From: Thermoplasmata archaeon
GTDB lineage: Archaea > Thermoplasmatota > Thermoplasmata > Lutacidiplasmatales > UBA184
Assembly: GCA_030041175.1 (NCBI GenBank)
Contig: JASHOK010000076.1
Location: 1 to 43,425 of the forward strand
Length of the DNA: 43,425 nucleotides
Direction: 5' to 3'
A program made the position numbers and the translations under genes. The notes beneath the pieces were generated by a model. The model was given only the letters and a program-made list of their open reading frames with translations. It was not told where the DNA came from and ran no database searches. Below, in pieces: positions 32,419 through 39,841 of the stretch (positions within the stretch are counted from its first letter, which is position 1; each line of letters opens with the position of its first letter).

Positions 32419-34134
32419 CTACGTGCCAGGCCCGGCTCCACCGGCGGGCTTCGAATCGATGTCCGGGTCGGACGTCTCACGCCAGCAGATCCGGGCGAGC
32501 GCGTTCGACCACCGCGGAGGCAGCCCGATCGAGCTTGCAAAGATTCGGATGTCCTGACGGGATAGCTCCCCCACCAGAATGAGCACCGCTAGATAGACCG
32601 CGAGGGCGAGTACCCCGATCTCCAGCAGCTGGTACCAGCGGTCCACGGCGAAGAAGCTGTTGACATTCGCAAGCGCGTCCAGACGAGAAACCACCAGGAA
32701 CTCCGCGACCGCGGCCAGCGGGATCGTCCAGACGGGTCTCCAACGGAAAGGGAGGCCCATGTAACTGTACAGGAAGTAGGCGTTGAGCGCGAGGGCTGCG
32801 ATCGAGGACAACAGCGCGGCGAGCGCGATCGAACCGAGGCCCCCCAGACCCAGCACGCCCGCATGATCAGGTGCCAGAAATCCGAAGATGCACGCGAAGA
32901 GGACGATGACCTGGAGCGACGTCAGGTAGAACTCGAGACGCTGCAGTCCGATCGAATTCAGGGCGGTCCCGATGATCTGGCTCAACGTGAGCGGGATGGC
33001 GGAGATGGCGAGCAGTGCGAGGGGCGTGGCACCGCCGCCGGCATCGGGGAGCGGCCCTAGGTACGATTTCTGGAATAGGATCAGCAGCAGATTCACCCGG
33101 TAAACGACAAACAGCACCGCCCCCGGTACGACCATCATCCCGGTGTAGCGAAGCGCGCGCCAAATCCGATCCCGGAGCAGACCATGCTCCTTGCGTTCGT
33201 GCAGCCCGGCGAGATGCGGGAAGAGCGGAACTACCACTGCCGAAGGCAGCGCCAGCAGCAGAACTCGGAAGCCGTTCGCCGCGTTGAAGATCGCTACGGC
33301 GGCCGTGTCATAGAAGAATCGGGCGACCAACGGCATTCCGTTCGTAACGAGGTAGAGCAACCCCAGGCTCCCGAGCAACGGCCACGAGTAGGACAGAAGG
33401 TGGCGGAACTCAGTCCACCGGGGCGCGACGAAGTGCTTCCAGACCGTGGGCACCGCGACTGCGGACGACGCCGAGGCCCCCAGCACGTAACCGGCGGTAA
33501 GTCCCCAGATCGCGTGCGAGTTTACGGCGCCGCCGACGGTCGGGAACGTCAGCGCGACGACGACGAGCACGCTCGTCCGGACCACGGACTCCACGAGCGT
33601 AGGTACCTGGCCCCGGATCGAGTTCCCCAACCCCACGTAGAGCTGGTTGTACACCACCCCGGGGGTCCAGAGCAGAGGGAGAAGCATGAACACGGCGAGG
33701 CACAGGTAGAGGCTGGACGCGGGGACCGTGAGGCCTCCCGACATCGAAACGATACCGATGAAGGGAGCCATCGCCAGCAGGGCGATGCCGAAGAAAACCA
33801 CGAAACCGACGCGGGAAGCGAAGTAGGTCCCGGTGAACCGCTTAGCCGTCGGATCCCGGGCGAGGAAGTACACAAAGGCCGTTCCTAGCCGTAACTCGCC
33901 GAGAGTGTTGATCGACGAAGCGAGGACAAGGTTGAACTGGACGAAGCCGACCAGCGCCAGGCCGGCCCCCGGAGCTGCGATGTGCCGCGCGATGAAGAAC
34001 GAGCTGATGTAACTAACAAGCTGGGCGACAAAGCTCACGATATAGACGAAGCTCGAGCTGAGCCCCAGGGGCCTTTCGTTGGCGGGACGTTCCGGCCGGA
34101 CTGTCGCCACTGTCGCCGAAGGAGGACCGGCCAC
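32419..34134 (-). CDS. Polysaccharide/lipid-oligosaccharide flippase (Wzx-like, MOP superfamily)
   Basis: 571 residues, about 12-14 transmembrane helices starting at SSFVYIVSFVAQLVSYISSFFIARHI. The pattern of paired helical bundles with ARFFYDTAAVAIFNAANGFRVLLLALPSAVVVPLFPHLAGL in the middle is typical of Wzx/oligosaccharide flippases, which turn lipid-linked sugars across the cytoplasmic membrane for S-layer or surface glycoprotein glycosylation. It is consistent with the Asn-X-Ser/Thr-rich surface protein at 41274-42353. No glycosyltransferase is adjacent. The start is GTG at 34134, divergent from the Nudix gene. Confidence 0.9.
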   Translation of the reverse strand: MAGPPSATVATVRPERPANERPLGLSSSFVYIVSFVAQLVSYISSFFIARHIAAPGAGLALVGFVQFNLVLASSINTLGELRLGTAFVYFLARDPTAKRFTGTYFASRVGFVVFFGIALLAMAPFIGIVSMSGGLTVPASSLYLCLAVFMLLPLLWTPGVVYNQLYVGLGNSIRGQVPTLVESVVRTSVLVVVALTFPTVGGAVNSHAIWGLTAGYVLGASASSAVAVPTVWKHFVAPRWTEFRHLLSYSWPLLGSLGLLYLVTNGMPLVARFFYDTAAVAIFNAANGFRVLLLALPSAVVVPLFPHLAGLHERKEHGLLRDRIWRALRYTGMMVVPGAVLFVVYRVNLLLILFQKSYLGPLPDAGGGATPLALLAISAIPLTLSQIIGTALNSIGLQRLEFYLTSLQVIVLFACIFGFLAPDHAGVLGLGGLGSIALAALLSSIAALALNAYFLYSYMGLPFRWRPVWTIPLAAVAEFLVVSRLDALANVNSFFAVDRWYQLLEIGVLALAVYLAVLILVGELSRQDIRIFASSIGLPPRWSNALARICWRETSDPDIDSKPAGGAGPGT

Positions 34135-34164
34135 CGAAACTCACATCGCCGAGCGTGCCCCGTC

Positions 34165-34172
34165 TTATTATA
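34165..34172. promoter_or_regulatory. Shared divergent TATA region, flippase/Nudix
   Basis: TTATTATA, reading TATAATAA on the other strand. It is about 24 nt from the Nudix ATG (34192) and 34 nt from the flippase GTG (34134), so one AT box may serve both directions. Confidence 0.5.
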
Positions 34173-34191
34173 CTCCCAGTCCGACCGGTCC

Positions 34192-34719
34192 ATGCCGGAC
34201 GGTGACGCTGTGAGCAGCCAGCCTCTGCCGCCGTTGCCACCGCCCCACACCCGCGTCGGAGTCGGCGGTGTCCTGATCCGGGACGGCCACGTTCTCGTCA
34301 ACCGGGCCGTGTACCGGAGCCGGTTCACCATTCCGAGCGGGTACGTCGAAAGCGGCGAGGGGCTCGAGCCGGCGCTGTCCCGCGAGGTCGAAGAGGAGAC
34401 CGGCGTGCGCGTCGGAGTCGGTCCGCTCCTGATTGCACGTCACAAGGTCGTGACGGCCCAGGAAAGCGACCTGTACCTCGCCTTCCTTCTCGAGGATCGC
34501 GGCGGAACCCCCGAAGCGCGACCGCCGGAGATCGCCGAAGTCCGACTTCCGACACTTGCGGAGGCCGACTCGGCACCCTGGATCTCGGAGCTCTCCCGGC
34601 TCGCGATCCGTCTCGCAGCCCGGCGGGTCGGCAGCTGGCCGCGGAGCCCCTGGCCCGGTGGAGAAGTACCCGGCGTGTTGTCCGAGGCCTACCACCCGGA
34701 GGGGTCCGTTCCGCCGTGA
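34192..34719 (+). CDS. Nudix hydrolase
   Basis: 175 residues. The Nudix box is complete: GYVESGEGLEPALSREVEEE followed by TGV, matching G-x5-E-x7-REV-x-EE-x-G(U). RVGVGGVLIRDGHVLVNRAV precedes it. Such enzymes cleave nucleoside diphosphates linked to another moiety (sugar nucleotides, oxidised dNTPs, NADH, NpnN). The substrate cannot be read from sequence. Leaderless start at the ATG at 34192, about 24 nt from the TTATTATA box it shares with the flippase gene. Confidence 0.92.
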   Translation: MPDGDAVSSQPLPPLPPPHTRVGVGGVLIRDGHVLVNRAVYRSRFTIPSGYVESGEGLEPALSREVEEETGVRVGVGPLLIARHKVVTAQESDLYLAFLLEDRGGTPEARPPEIAEVRLPTLAEADSAPWISELSRLAIRLAARRVGSWPRSPWPGGEVPGVLSEAYHPEGSVPP

Positions 34720-34732
34720 CCGGGGCAGGCCC

Positions 34733-35185
34733 CTACTCACCGCCTCGCGAGGCTGGGGGCTCCTCCGGGGAGGCCCGTTCCCACAGCTCGATCCAGATGC
34801 CGTCTGGGTCGGACAGAAAGACGAGGCGTTCGTTGCCCTCCTGAAACGGAGGAATCCGAACCTTGGCGCCGAGCGACTTCAGTTTGGCGAGCGTGGCGTC
34901 GACGCTGTCCACGAGGAACCCGAGATGATCGAGTTCGTCGCCCTCGCGGAACGGCGGCGCTCCCGGGTAGTAGTTGAGCTCGAGCTGGGCCCCGCTCTCC
35001 GGGTCTTGGAGGGTCTCCCACTGTCCCCCCGCGGCCATCCGGCCGGAGCTATGAATGCGGAGACCCAGCCCCTCGCAATAGAATCGCCGGGACCGCTCCA
35101 GGTCGCGGACACGGATCCCCGTGTACTCCAGCACGGCCGCGGCGAAGAGACCCTCCACTAAAGGACTTTCCACGACAGCAGGCAT
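34733..35185 (-). CDS. VOC-family glyoxalase-like protein
   Basis: 150 residues, two beta-alpha-beta-beta-beta modules: VLEYTGIRVRDLERSRRFYCEGLGLRI, QLELNYYPGAPP, DELDHLGFLVDSVDATLAKLKSLGAK and LSDPDGIWIELWE. Three of four usual metal ligands remain (Glu in LELNY, His in DHLGF, Glu in IELWE). The first His is replaced by Thr in EYTGI, a change common in this subgroup. It could be a methylglyoxal-type lyase, an epimerase or a resistance protein. The ATG at 35185 is 39 nt from the CTTATAAG palindrome, so a short leader is likely; a GTG at 35134 would start exactly at the domain. Confidence 0.87.
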   Translation of the reverse strand: MPAVVESPLVEGLFAAAVLEYTGIRVRDLERSRRFYCEGLGLRIHSSGRMAAGGQWETLQDPESGAQLELNYYPGAPPFREGDELDHLGFLVDSVDATLAKLKSLGAKVRIPPFQEGNERLVFLSDPDGIWIELWERASPEEPPASRGGE

Positions 35186-35221
35186 GGCGAAGCCACTGCG
35201 GTCACGGCCGCCAAGCTCCGA

Positions 35222-35229
35222 CTTATAAG
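35222..35229. promoter_or_regulatory. Palindromic TATA box between glyoxalase and phosphoesterase B genes
   Basis: CTTATAAG, identical on both strands. It is 27 nt upstream of the GTG at 35252 (leaderless) and about 40 nt upstream of the ATG at 35185 on the minus strand. Confidence 0.6.
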
Positions 35230-35251
35230 CCGTCGCCGAATCTGCATCCAA

Positions 35252-36208
35252 GTGGCTCGGTTCCGCGTCTATTTTGTGAGCGACCTGCACGGGTCCGAGG
35301 TCTGTTTCCGCAAGTTCCTCAACTCGGCACCGGTCTACGCCCCGGATGTCATGATCTATGGCGGAGACATCCTGGGCAAGACACTCGTCCCGATTTTCCC
35401 GGACGACGGAGGCGGCTACCGGTGGTACCCGACCGGTCACGCCGCCCAGCACTTTCCCGCCGAGGAACTCGCCGCGGTCGAACGCCGGATCGCCGACTCG
35501 GGTCGGTACTCGCTCGTCACCCCGCCGGAGGAGTGGGCCCGGCTCCAGAAGTCCCCGGATGAGATGGAGGGGGTGTTCCAACGCCTCGCCTTGGAGCGCC
35601 TGCGTCACTGGATCGCGCTGGTTCGCGAGCGGCTCACGCCGAAGAAGATCCCGGTCGTGATGAACGTCGGCAACGACGACACCAACGAGGCTCTCGACCT
35701 GATCCGGGCCGAGGGACCGGAGAACTTCCTCGTGCCGGAGGGGCGGGTGATCCGCGTGGGGCCCTACGAGATCTTCGGGTGCGGCTACGCGAACATGACC
35801 CCGTGGCATTGTCCCCGGGACCTGGACGAGGCCGACCTCCAGAAGGAGCTCGACCGAACCCGGAGCCAGATCGGAAACCCGAAGCGTACCCTGCTGGACA
35901 TCCACGCACCACCCTTCGGCACGGCGCTGGATATGGCGCCCGAGCTGGACGCCGACTTCAAGCCCCAGGTCGTGGCCGGGAACCTGCTCATGCATCACGT
36001 CGGCTCCACCTCGGTCCGGGAACTCCTGGAGTCGGTGCATCCGGTCGCCGGCCTGTTCGGGCACATCCATGAGTCCAAGGCCGCCGACGAGGTCGCCGGC
36101 GTCCCGGTGTTCAATCCCGGCAGCGCCTACTTCAGTGGGCAGCTGCAGGGGCTGCTCGTGGACCTCGAAGAGGACCACGTCGCTTCGCATCTGTTCGTGT
36201 TGGGGTAG
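35252..36208 (+). CDS. Metallophosphoesterase B (calcineurin-like)
   Basis: 318 residues, homologous over its full length to the enzyme at 25115-26080. Motifs: SDLHGSEVCFRKFLN (Asp11, His13), YGGDILGKT (Asp39), NVGNDDTNE (about 138-145), LLDIHAPPFGTALDMAP (His218), MHHVGSTSVRELLE (His249) and FGHIHESK (GHIH at 270-273). As in paralog A, GNDD replaces GNH(D/E), and a helical insert of about 80 residues separates the second and third blocks. Start GTG with CTTATAAG 27 nt upstream. The next gene, nucleotidyltransferase-like B, starts 3 bp after its stop, so they are cotranscribed. Confidence 0.91.
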   Translation: MARFRVYFVSDLHGSEVCFRKFLNSAPVYAPDVMIYGGDILGKTLVPIFPDDGGGYRWYPTGHAAQHFPAEELAAVERRIADSGRYSLVTPPEEWARLQKSPDEMEGVFQRLALERLRHWIALVRERLTPKKIPVVMNVGNDDTNEALDLIRAEGPENFLVPEGRVIRVGPYEIFGCGYANMTPWHCPRDLDEADLQKELDRTRSQIGNPKRTLLDIHAPPFGTALDMAPELDADFKPQVVAGNLLMHHVGSTSVRELLESVHPVAGLFGHIHESKAADEVAGVPVFNPGSAYFSGQLQGLLVDLEEDHVASHLFVLG

Positions 36209-36211
36209 CCG

Positions 36212-37000
36212 GTGGGCGACCAGGTCCTGCTGGACGAGGCTCCCTTCATCGGCGAGGTCGAGCGCATCGTCCGACTGGCGACAGAACGGGGCATCGTGCT
36301 CCGAGCGTGTGGCTCGGTCGGCCTCTACTACCGGTTGCGACAGGATCCCGGCGCCCGGGCGGTCTACCTCCTGCGCGACGGCACCGCACGCCAGACGCCG
36401 TTGTTCAAGGACCTGGACCTTGCGAGCCAGGAGAAATTCGGCAGCAAGGTGTTCCGACTGATGGTCAGAGAGCTCGGATACACCGAGGACACGGAGACGA
36501 ACGCTCTCTTCGGCATGTACCGGAACGTCTACTTCCATCCCTCCTTCTCGATCGATGTCTTCTACGACGTGCTCCGGTTCAGCCACGAAATCCCGCTCAA
36601 GGACCGCTTCCCCGTGGGCGTGACCCTGGCCCCGGAGGACCTGATGCTGGGAAAGCTGCAGATCCACAAGACCACCCCGCGGGACCTCATGGACCTCGCC
36701 GCGGGAGCGATGGCCTTCCACGTCGCCTCCCTCGACCGGACCTACATGGCGGGCCTGCTGGGCAATGACTGGGGCTTCTGGTACGATGCCGAGCAGAACC
36801 TGCGGAAGAGCCAGGCGCTCATCGCACAGCTGCCGACGCACGGGGATCCCGCGGTGACCGAGGTTGCCTCTCGTGCGCAGCGGCATCTGCAAGAGTACCT
36901 GGACTTCCTGGCCGCGCTGCCCAAGACCCATCGCTGGGAAAAGCGGCAGGCCAAGGGCACTCGGGAACCCTGGTACGAAGAGGTCGACGAACTGCACTAG
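36212..37000 (+). CDS. Nucleotidyltransferase-like protein B (AbiEii/MNT-like)
   Basis: 262 residues. Nucleotidyltransferase pattern: LRACGSVGLYYRLR (Gly34-Ser35), LFKDLDLAS (Asp67 and Asp69), FSIDVFYDV (Asp115), then the helical part APEDLMLGKLQIHKTTPRDLMDLAAG (Lys148; Arg157-Asp158), recalling the K...R/KD..DL element of AbiEii-type toxins. Shared with protein A: NALFG, a His followed by IDxxxD, RFxH, LMLxKLQ and the NDWGFW motif (185-190). All catalytic-type residues are in place, so it is probably active. Cotranscribed with phosphoesterase B. Its TAG stop interlocks with that of the convergent agmatinase gene. No antitoxin-like DNA-binding gene is adjacent. Confidence 0.75.
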   Translation: MGDQVLLDEAPFIGEVERIVRLATERGIVLRACGSVGLYYRLRQDPGARAVYLLRDGTARQTPLFKDLDLASQEKFGSKVFRLMVRELGYTEDTETNALFGMYRNVYFHPSFSIDVFYDVLRFSHEIPLKDRFPVGVTLAPEDLMLGKLQIHKTTPRDLMDLAAGAMAFHVASLDRTYMAGLLGNDWGFWYDAEQNLRKSQALIAQLPTHGDPAVTEVASRAQRHLQEYLDFLAALPKTHRWEKRQAKGTREPWYEEVDELH

Positions 37001-37953
37001 GCCGGCCGAGCGGTCCGGTGCTTTGCGACGGCCGACATCACTTCGAAGAGGGCATTCGCGGCCGCGAGAGCGGTGACCTGGCCCATGTGGTCGTACTGGG
37101 GCGCCACCTCGACGACGTCGAAGCCGATGACGTTCAGCCGATGGAGCTCCCGGAGCAGGTGCTGGAGCTCCCGGGTCGTGAGTCCGCCGGGCTCGGGCGT
37201 CCCGGTGCCGGGCGCGAACGCGGGGTCGAGCACGTCGATGTCGAGAGAGACGTACACGGGACGACCGCCGACCTCGGACACGATCCGCTCCATGATCGGT
37301 CGATAGCCTTGGGCGTCCACGTCCTCGGTGGTGTACGTCCGGTGCACGATCGCGGCGTTGTTCGGGATATCCGCCGCATCGTAGAGGGGACTCCGGATCC
37401 CGACCTGGAAGACGTTGCCCGGCGTGATGAGGCCCTCCTCATACGCCCGCTTCACCCAGGTTCCGTGGGTGTAGCGCTTGGTGCCCCAGTACGCCTCCCA
37501 TGTATCGTAGTGGGCATCGAAGTGGAGCAGGCTCACCGGCTGGCCGGTCGCGGCCTTCTGGGACCGGAGGATCGGCAACGTGATCGAATGGTCGCCGCCG
37601 GCCGTGAAGGGTACGACGCCGGCCCGGAAGACCGGAGTGTAGGCTTCCTGGATGCGGGCGAAGGTGTCGTCGAGATACCCCGGGATCGGATCGACATCCC
37701 CGTAGTCGACGATATCGAGCACGCGGAACGGGTAGACCTGCGCGAACATGTTGTAGGACCGGACGAGGCGGGAGTTGTTCCGGATCGCCGACGGCCCTTC
37801 CCGACAGCCGCTTCGGAAACTCGTGGCATCATCCCACGGCACGCCGACGAATACCCCCTTGGCCGACGACAGCTCCTGCGACTGCGGCAGGCGGGCGAAG
37901 GAGGCGATCTGTGCGAAGCGGGGCGACCGGCCCAGGCCTTGAGGGTCGGTCAT
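36997..37953 (-). CDS. speB: Agmatinase/ureohydrolase (arginase family)
   Basis: 318 residues. Mn-binding ureohydrolase motifs: GGDHSITLPIL, LLHFDAHYDTWEAYWG (the DAHxD), and YVSLDIDVLDPAFAPGTGTPEPGG (DIDxxDP with the PGTGTPEPGG loop). The N-terminal GVPWDDATSFRSGCREGPSAIR is typical of agmatinase-type members. It hydrolyses agmatine or a related guanidino compound to an amine and urea. It lies 19 bp behind the APC permease gene on the same strand, so the permease probably imports its substrate or a precursor. Agmatinase is preferred over arginase or guanidinobutyrase by overall look only. Confidence 0.92.
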   Translation of the reverse strand: MTDPQGLGRSPRFAQIASFARLPQSQELSSAKGVFVGVPWDDATSFRSGCREGPSAIRNNSRLVRSYNMFAQVYPFRVLDIVDYGDVDPIPGYLDDTFARIQEAYTPVFRAGVVPFTAGGDHSITLPILRSQKAATGQPVSLLHFDAHYDTWEAYWGTKRYTHGTWVKRAYEEGLITPGNVFQVGIRSPLYDAADIPNNAAIVHRTYTTEDVDAQGYRPIMERIVSEVGGRPVYVSLDIDVLDPAFAPGTGTPEPGGLTTRELQHLLRELHRLNVIGFDVVEVAPQYDHMGQVTALAAANALFEVMSAVAKHRTARPA

Positions 37954-37972
37954 GGTGCGCCGACCGTAGGGT

Positions 37973-39622
37973 TCAGTCCGGGGGTAGCTCCTTGAAGGCG
38001 AGTCCCACGTCGATGCCCCGCGTGCGCTGGTTGTACCAGCGAGACGCCAGGTAGAGGATCCCCGCGCCGATGAACACGCCCGCGATCACGACAGCCCCGG
38101 TCTCTTTGTTGGACGGGGTGAATCCGGCGGCGCCTCCGAGCAAGGGCAGCGTCGAGACCAGGTACGCCGCCACGAGCGTCACCACGAACGACGCGAGGCC
38201 AGCGATCACGTTGAGCGGCTTGTGGTTGCGCAGGCCCAGGCGCGCCAGGGAGAGCGAGGTCAGCATCACCGTGATCATCGGCAGGAAGAACAGCAGGAAG
38301 ACGAGCGGCGTGTACAGCGCGTCGTAGTTGTAGGCCAGAATCGGAAGGAGGATGATCCCGGCCGCCCCGATGACGAGGATGCCGACCCACGGCTGGTGGG
38401 TGGACCGGGTGACGTTCCCCAGGAACTTCGGGACCATCCGGTCCAGCGACATCGAGAGCATGAAGCGGGAAAAGATGTAGAATCCGAGGATCAGCCAGAG
38501 CAGGTACCACGCAGCGGAGGAGAGCATGATGAGACCCAGCGCGATGGAACTCCCGTGCGCTGCGAAGGCCGGCGCCGAGGTCAGCCCCATCGCGAACGGC
38601 AGATAGGGCACGGTAGTCGGCGGCGCGACGATCGGCGGATAGTAGTCGGTGAACGCGACCGACCCGTTGAGGAAGTTCATTCCCACGACGGACTCAAAGG
38701 TCCAGACGATCAGGACCGCGAACAGTACCGATAACAGGAACGAGATCCCCATCCCGAGCGTGATGCTCCGGGACGAGCGTTTGAACTCGCCGGCGATGTA
38801 GCTCGGCGCGGTTCCGAACATGTAGTAGAAGGCGAATAGTAACGGCACGAACAGGATCGTATTCGTCAGGCTGGAGCCGTAGGCGCCGAAGTTCGCAGCT
38901 CCGAAGGCCGACACCGCCTGATAGTAGGTGGGGTCGCCGGTGTACGAGTTTACGGCGTTCACGAAGCCGGTGTGGCCCAGGGCCAGGAGGAGGCCGACCG
39001 ACACGAAGATGCCGAGCAGCTCCAGGATGAGCAGTCCCGAAAAGATCTGGAAGGCGATCTTCGGCTTCAGGACGATCCAGAGAGCCATCGCGACCAGCGT
39101 GACGAGAATGCCGATGATCGTGATGTAGAGCGGATTCCCGATCCCGAGGCTGATGCTGTTCCCGTCGTTGAGCAGGGTGGAGTTGTTGGTGAAGGCGCCC
39201 CAGACGGCCACGCCCGGGCCCACGCTCAGCGTCGAGAACCAATACGGGAGCACCGCGGCGTAACAGATCACGTTCAACAGGCGACCGAAGGCGGACAGGA
39301 TCCCGAAGTAGGGGTGCAGCTGCCGGGACGCGTAGACGTACTCCCCGCCCGACCTCGGCATCTCGATCCCGATGAGAGTGTAGGTCACGATGACCGGGAT
39401 TCCGATCAGGGCCGCCAGCAGGACGGCCTGCATGAGATTCGCACCCGTCACGAACAGCAGGATGATCAGGAACAGGCCGAAGGCCGGGCCCGGTCCGAGC
39501 GAGATCAGGTTGATCGAGAAGGACTCGAAGGCGCCGAGGTCCTTGACGAGCCCACTGGTCTTTCGCGCGAAGACGGTCTTTTCGGTCTCCATAGCCGTCG
39601 CTGAAGCGGATGCGCCTTCCAT
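37973..39622 (-). CDS. APC-superfamily amino-acid/polyamine permease
   Basis: 549 residues from the ATG at 39622, about twelve to fourteen helices. TSGLVKDLGAFESFSINLISLGPGP begins TM1, and GIEMPRSGGEYVYASRQLHPYFG follows TM2. TAPSYIAGEFKRSSRSITLGMGIS is a cytoplasmic loop. It is related to the permease at 22380-24026. Upstream of the agmatinase gene in one operon, it plausibly imports arginine, agmatine or a polyamine. In-frame alternatives are GTG 39649 and ATG 39592. The promoter AAATTAAATAG-like box near 39752 leaves a leader of about 100 nt. Confidence 0.92.
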   Translation of the reverse strand: MEGASASATAMETEKTVFARKTSGLVKDLGAFESFSINLISLGPGPAFGLFLIILLFVTGANLMQAVLLAALIGIPVIVTYTLIGIEMPRSGGEYVYASRQLHPYFGILSAFGRLLNVICYAAVLPYWFSTLSVGPGVAVWGAFTNNSTLLNDGNSISLGIGNPLYITIIGILVTLVAMALWIVLKPKIAFQIFSGLLILELLGIFVSVGLLLALGHTGFVNAVNSYTGDPTYYQAVSAFGAANFGAYGSSLTNTILFVPLLFAFYYMFGTAPSYIAGEFKRSSRSITLGMGISFLLSVLFAVLIVWTFESVVGMNFLNGSVAFTDYYPPIVAPPTTVPYLPFAMGLTSAPAFAAHGSSIALGLIMLSSAAWYLLWLILGFYIFSRFMLSMSLDRMVPKFLGNVTRSTHQPWVGILVIGAAGIILLPILAYNYDALYTPLVFLLFFLPMITVMLTSLSLARLGLRNHKPLNVIAGLASFVVTLVAAYLVSTLPLLGGAAGFTPSNKETGAVVIAGVFIGAGILYLASRWYNQRTRGIDVGLAFKELPPD

Positions 39623-39746
39623 CTGGATGCCCCCTGGTCCGGGTATCACGGCTCGACCCGGTAGCGGAGAACCCGGGCCGCGAATTCCGTCCCGGGTCCC
39701 GAAAGCCGTACCGGCCGTTCGAGCACGGCCCGGAGAACGAGTCTTG

Positions 39747-39757
39747 CTATTTAATTC
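39747..39757 (-). promoter_or_regulatory. Strong AT box of the permease-agmatinase operon
   Basis: CGAATTAAATAG on the minus strand. Transcription would begin near 39726, leaving a GC-rich leader of about 100 nt before the ATG at 39622. The reverse direction could also act as a promoter. Confidence 0.5.
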
Positions 39758-39841
39758 GCACGATTTTGCCCGTCACGGATTTCGCGAAGCGCATGGTCCG
39801 ACGGTCGCCAACGCCTTTGCTCTCCGCGTCTTTCGCGTGAG

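Noticed and set aside
35186-36997. Upstream extension of the glyoxalase frame on the minus strand, opposite phosphoesterase B and nucleotidyltransferase B
   Set aside because: Only the last 150 codons (from 35185) look like protein family sequence; the rest mirrors two real genes on the plus strand.
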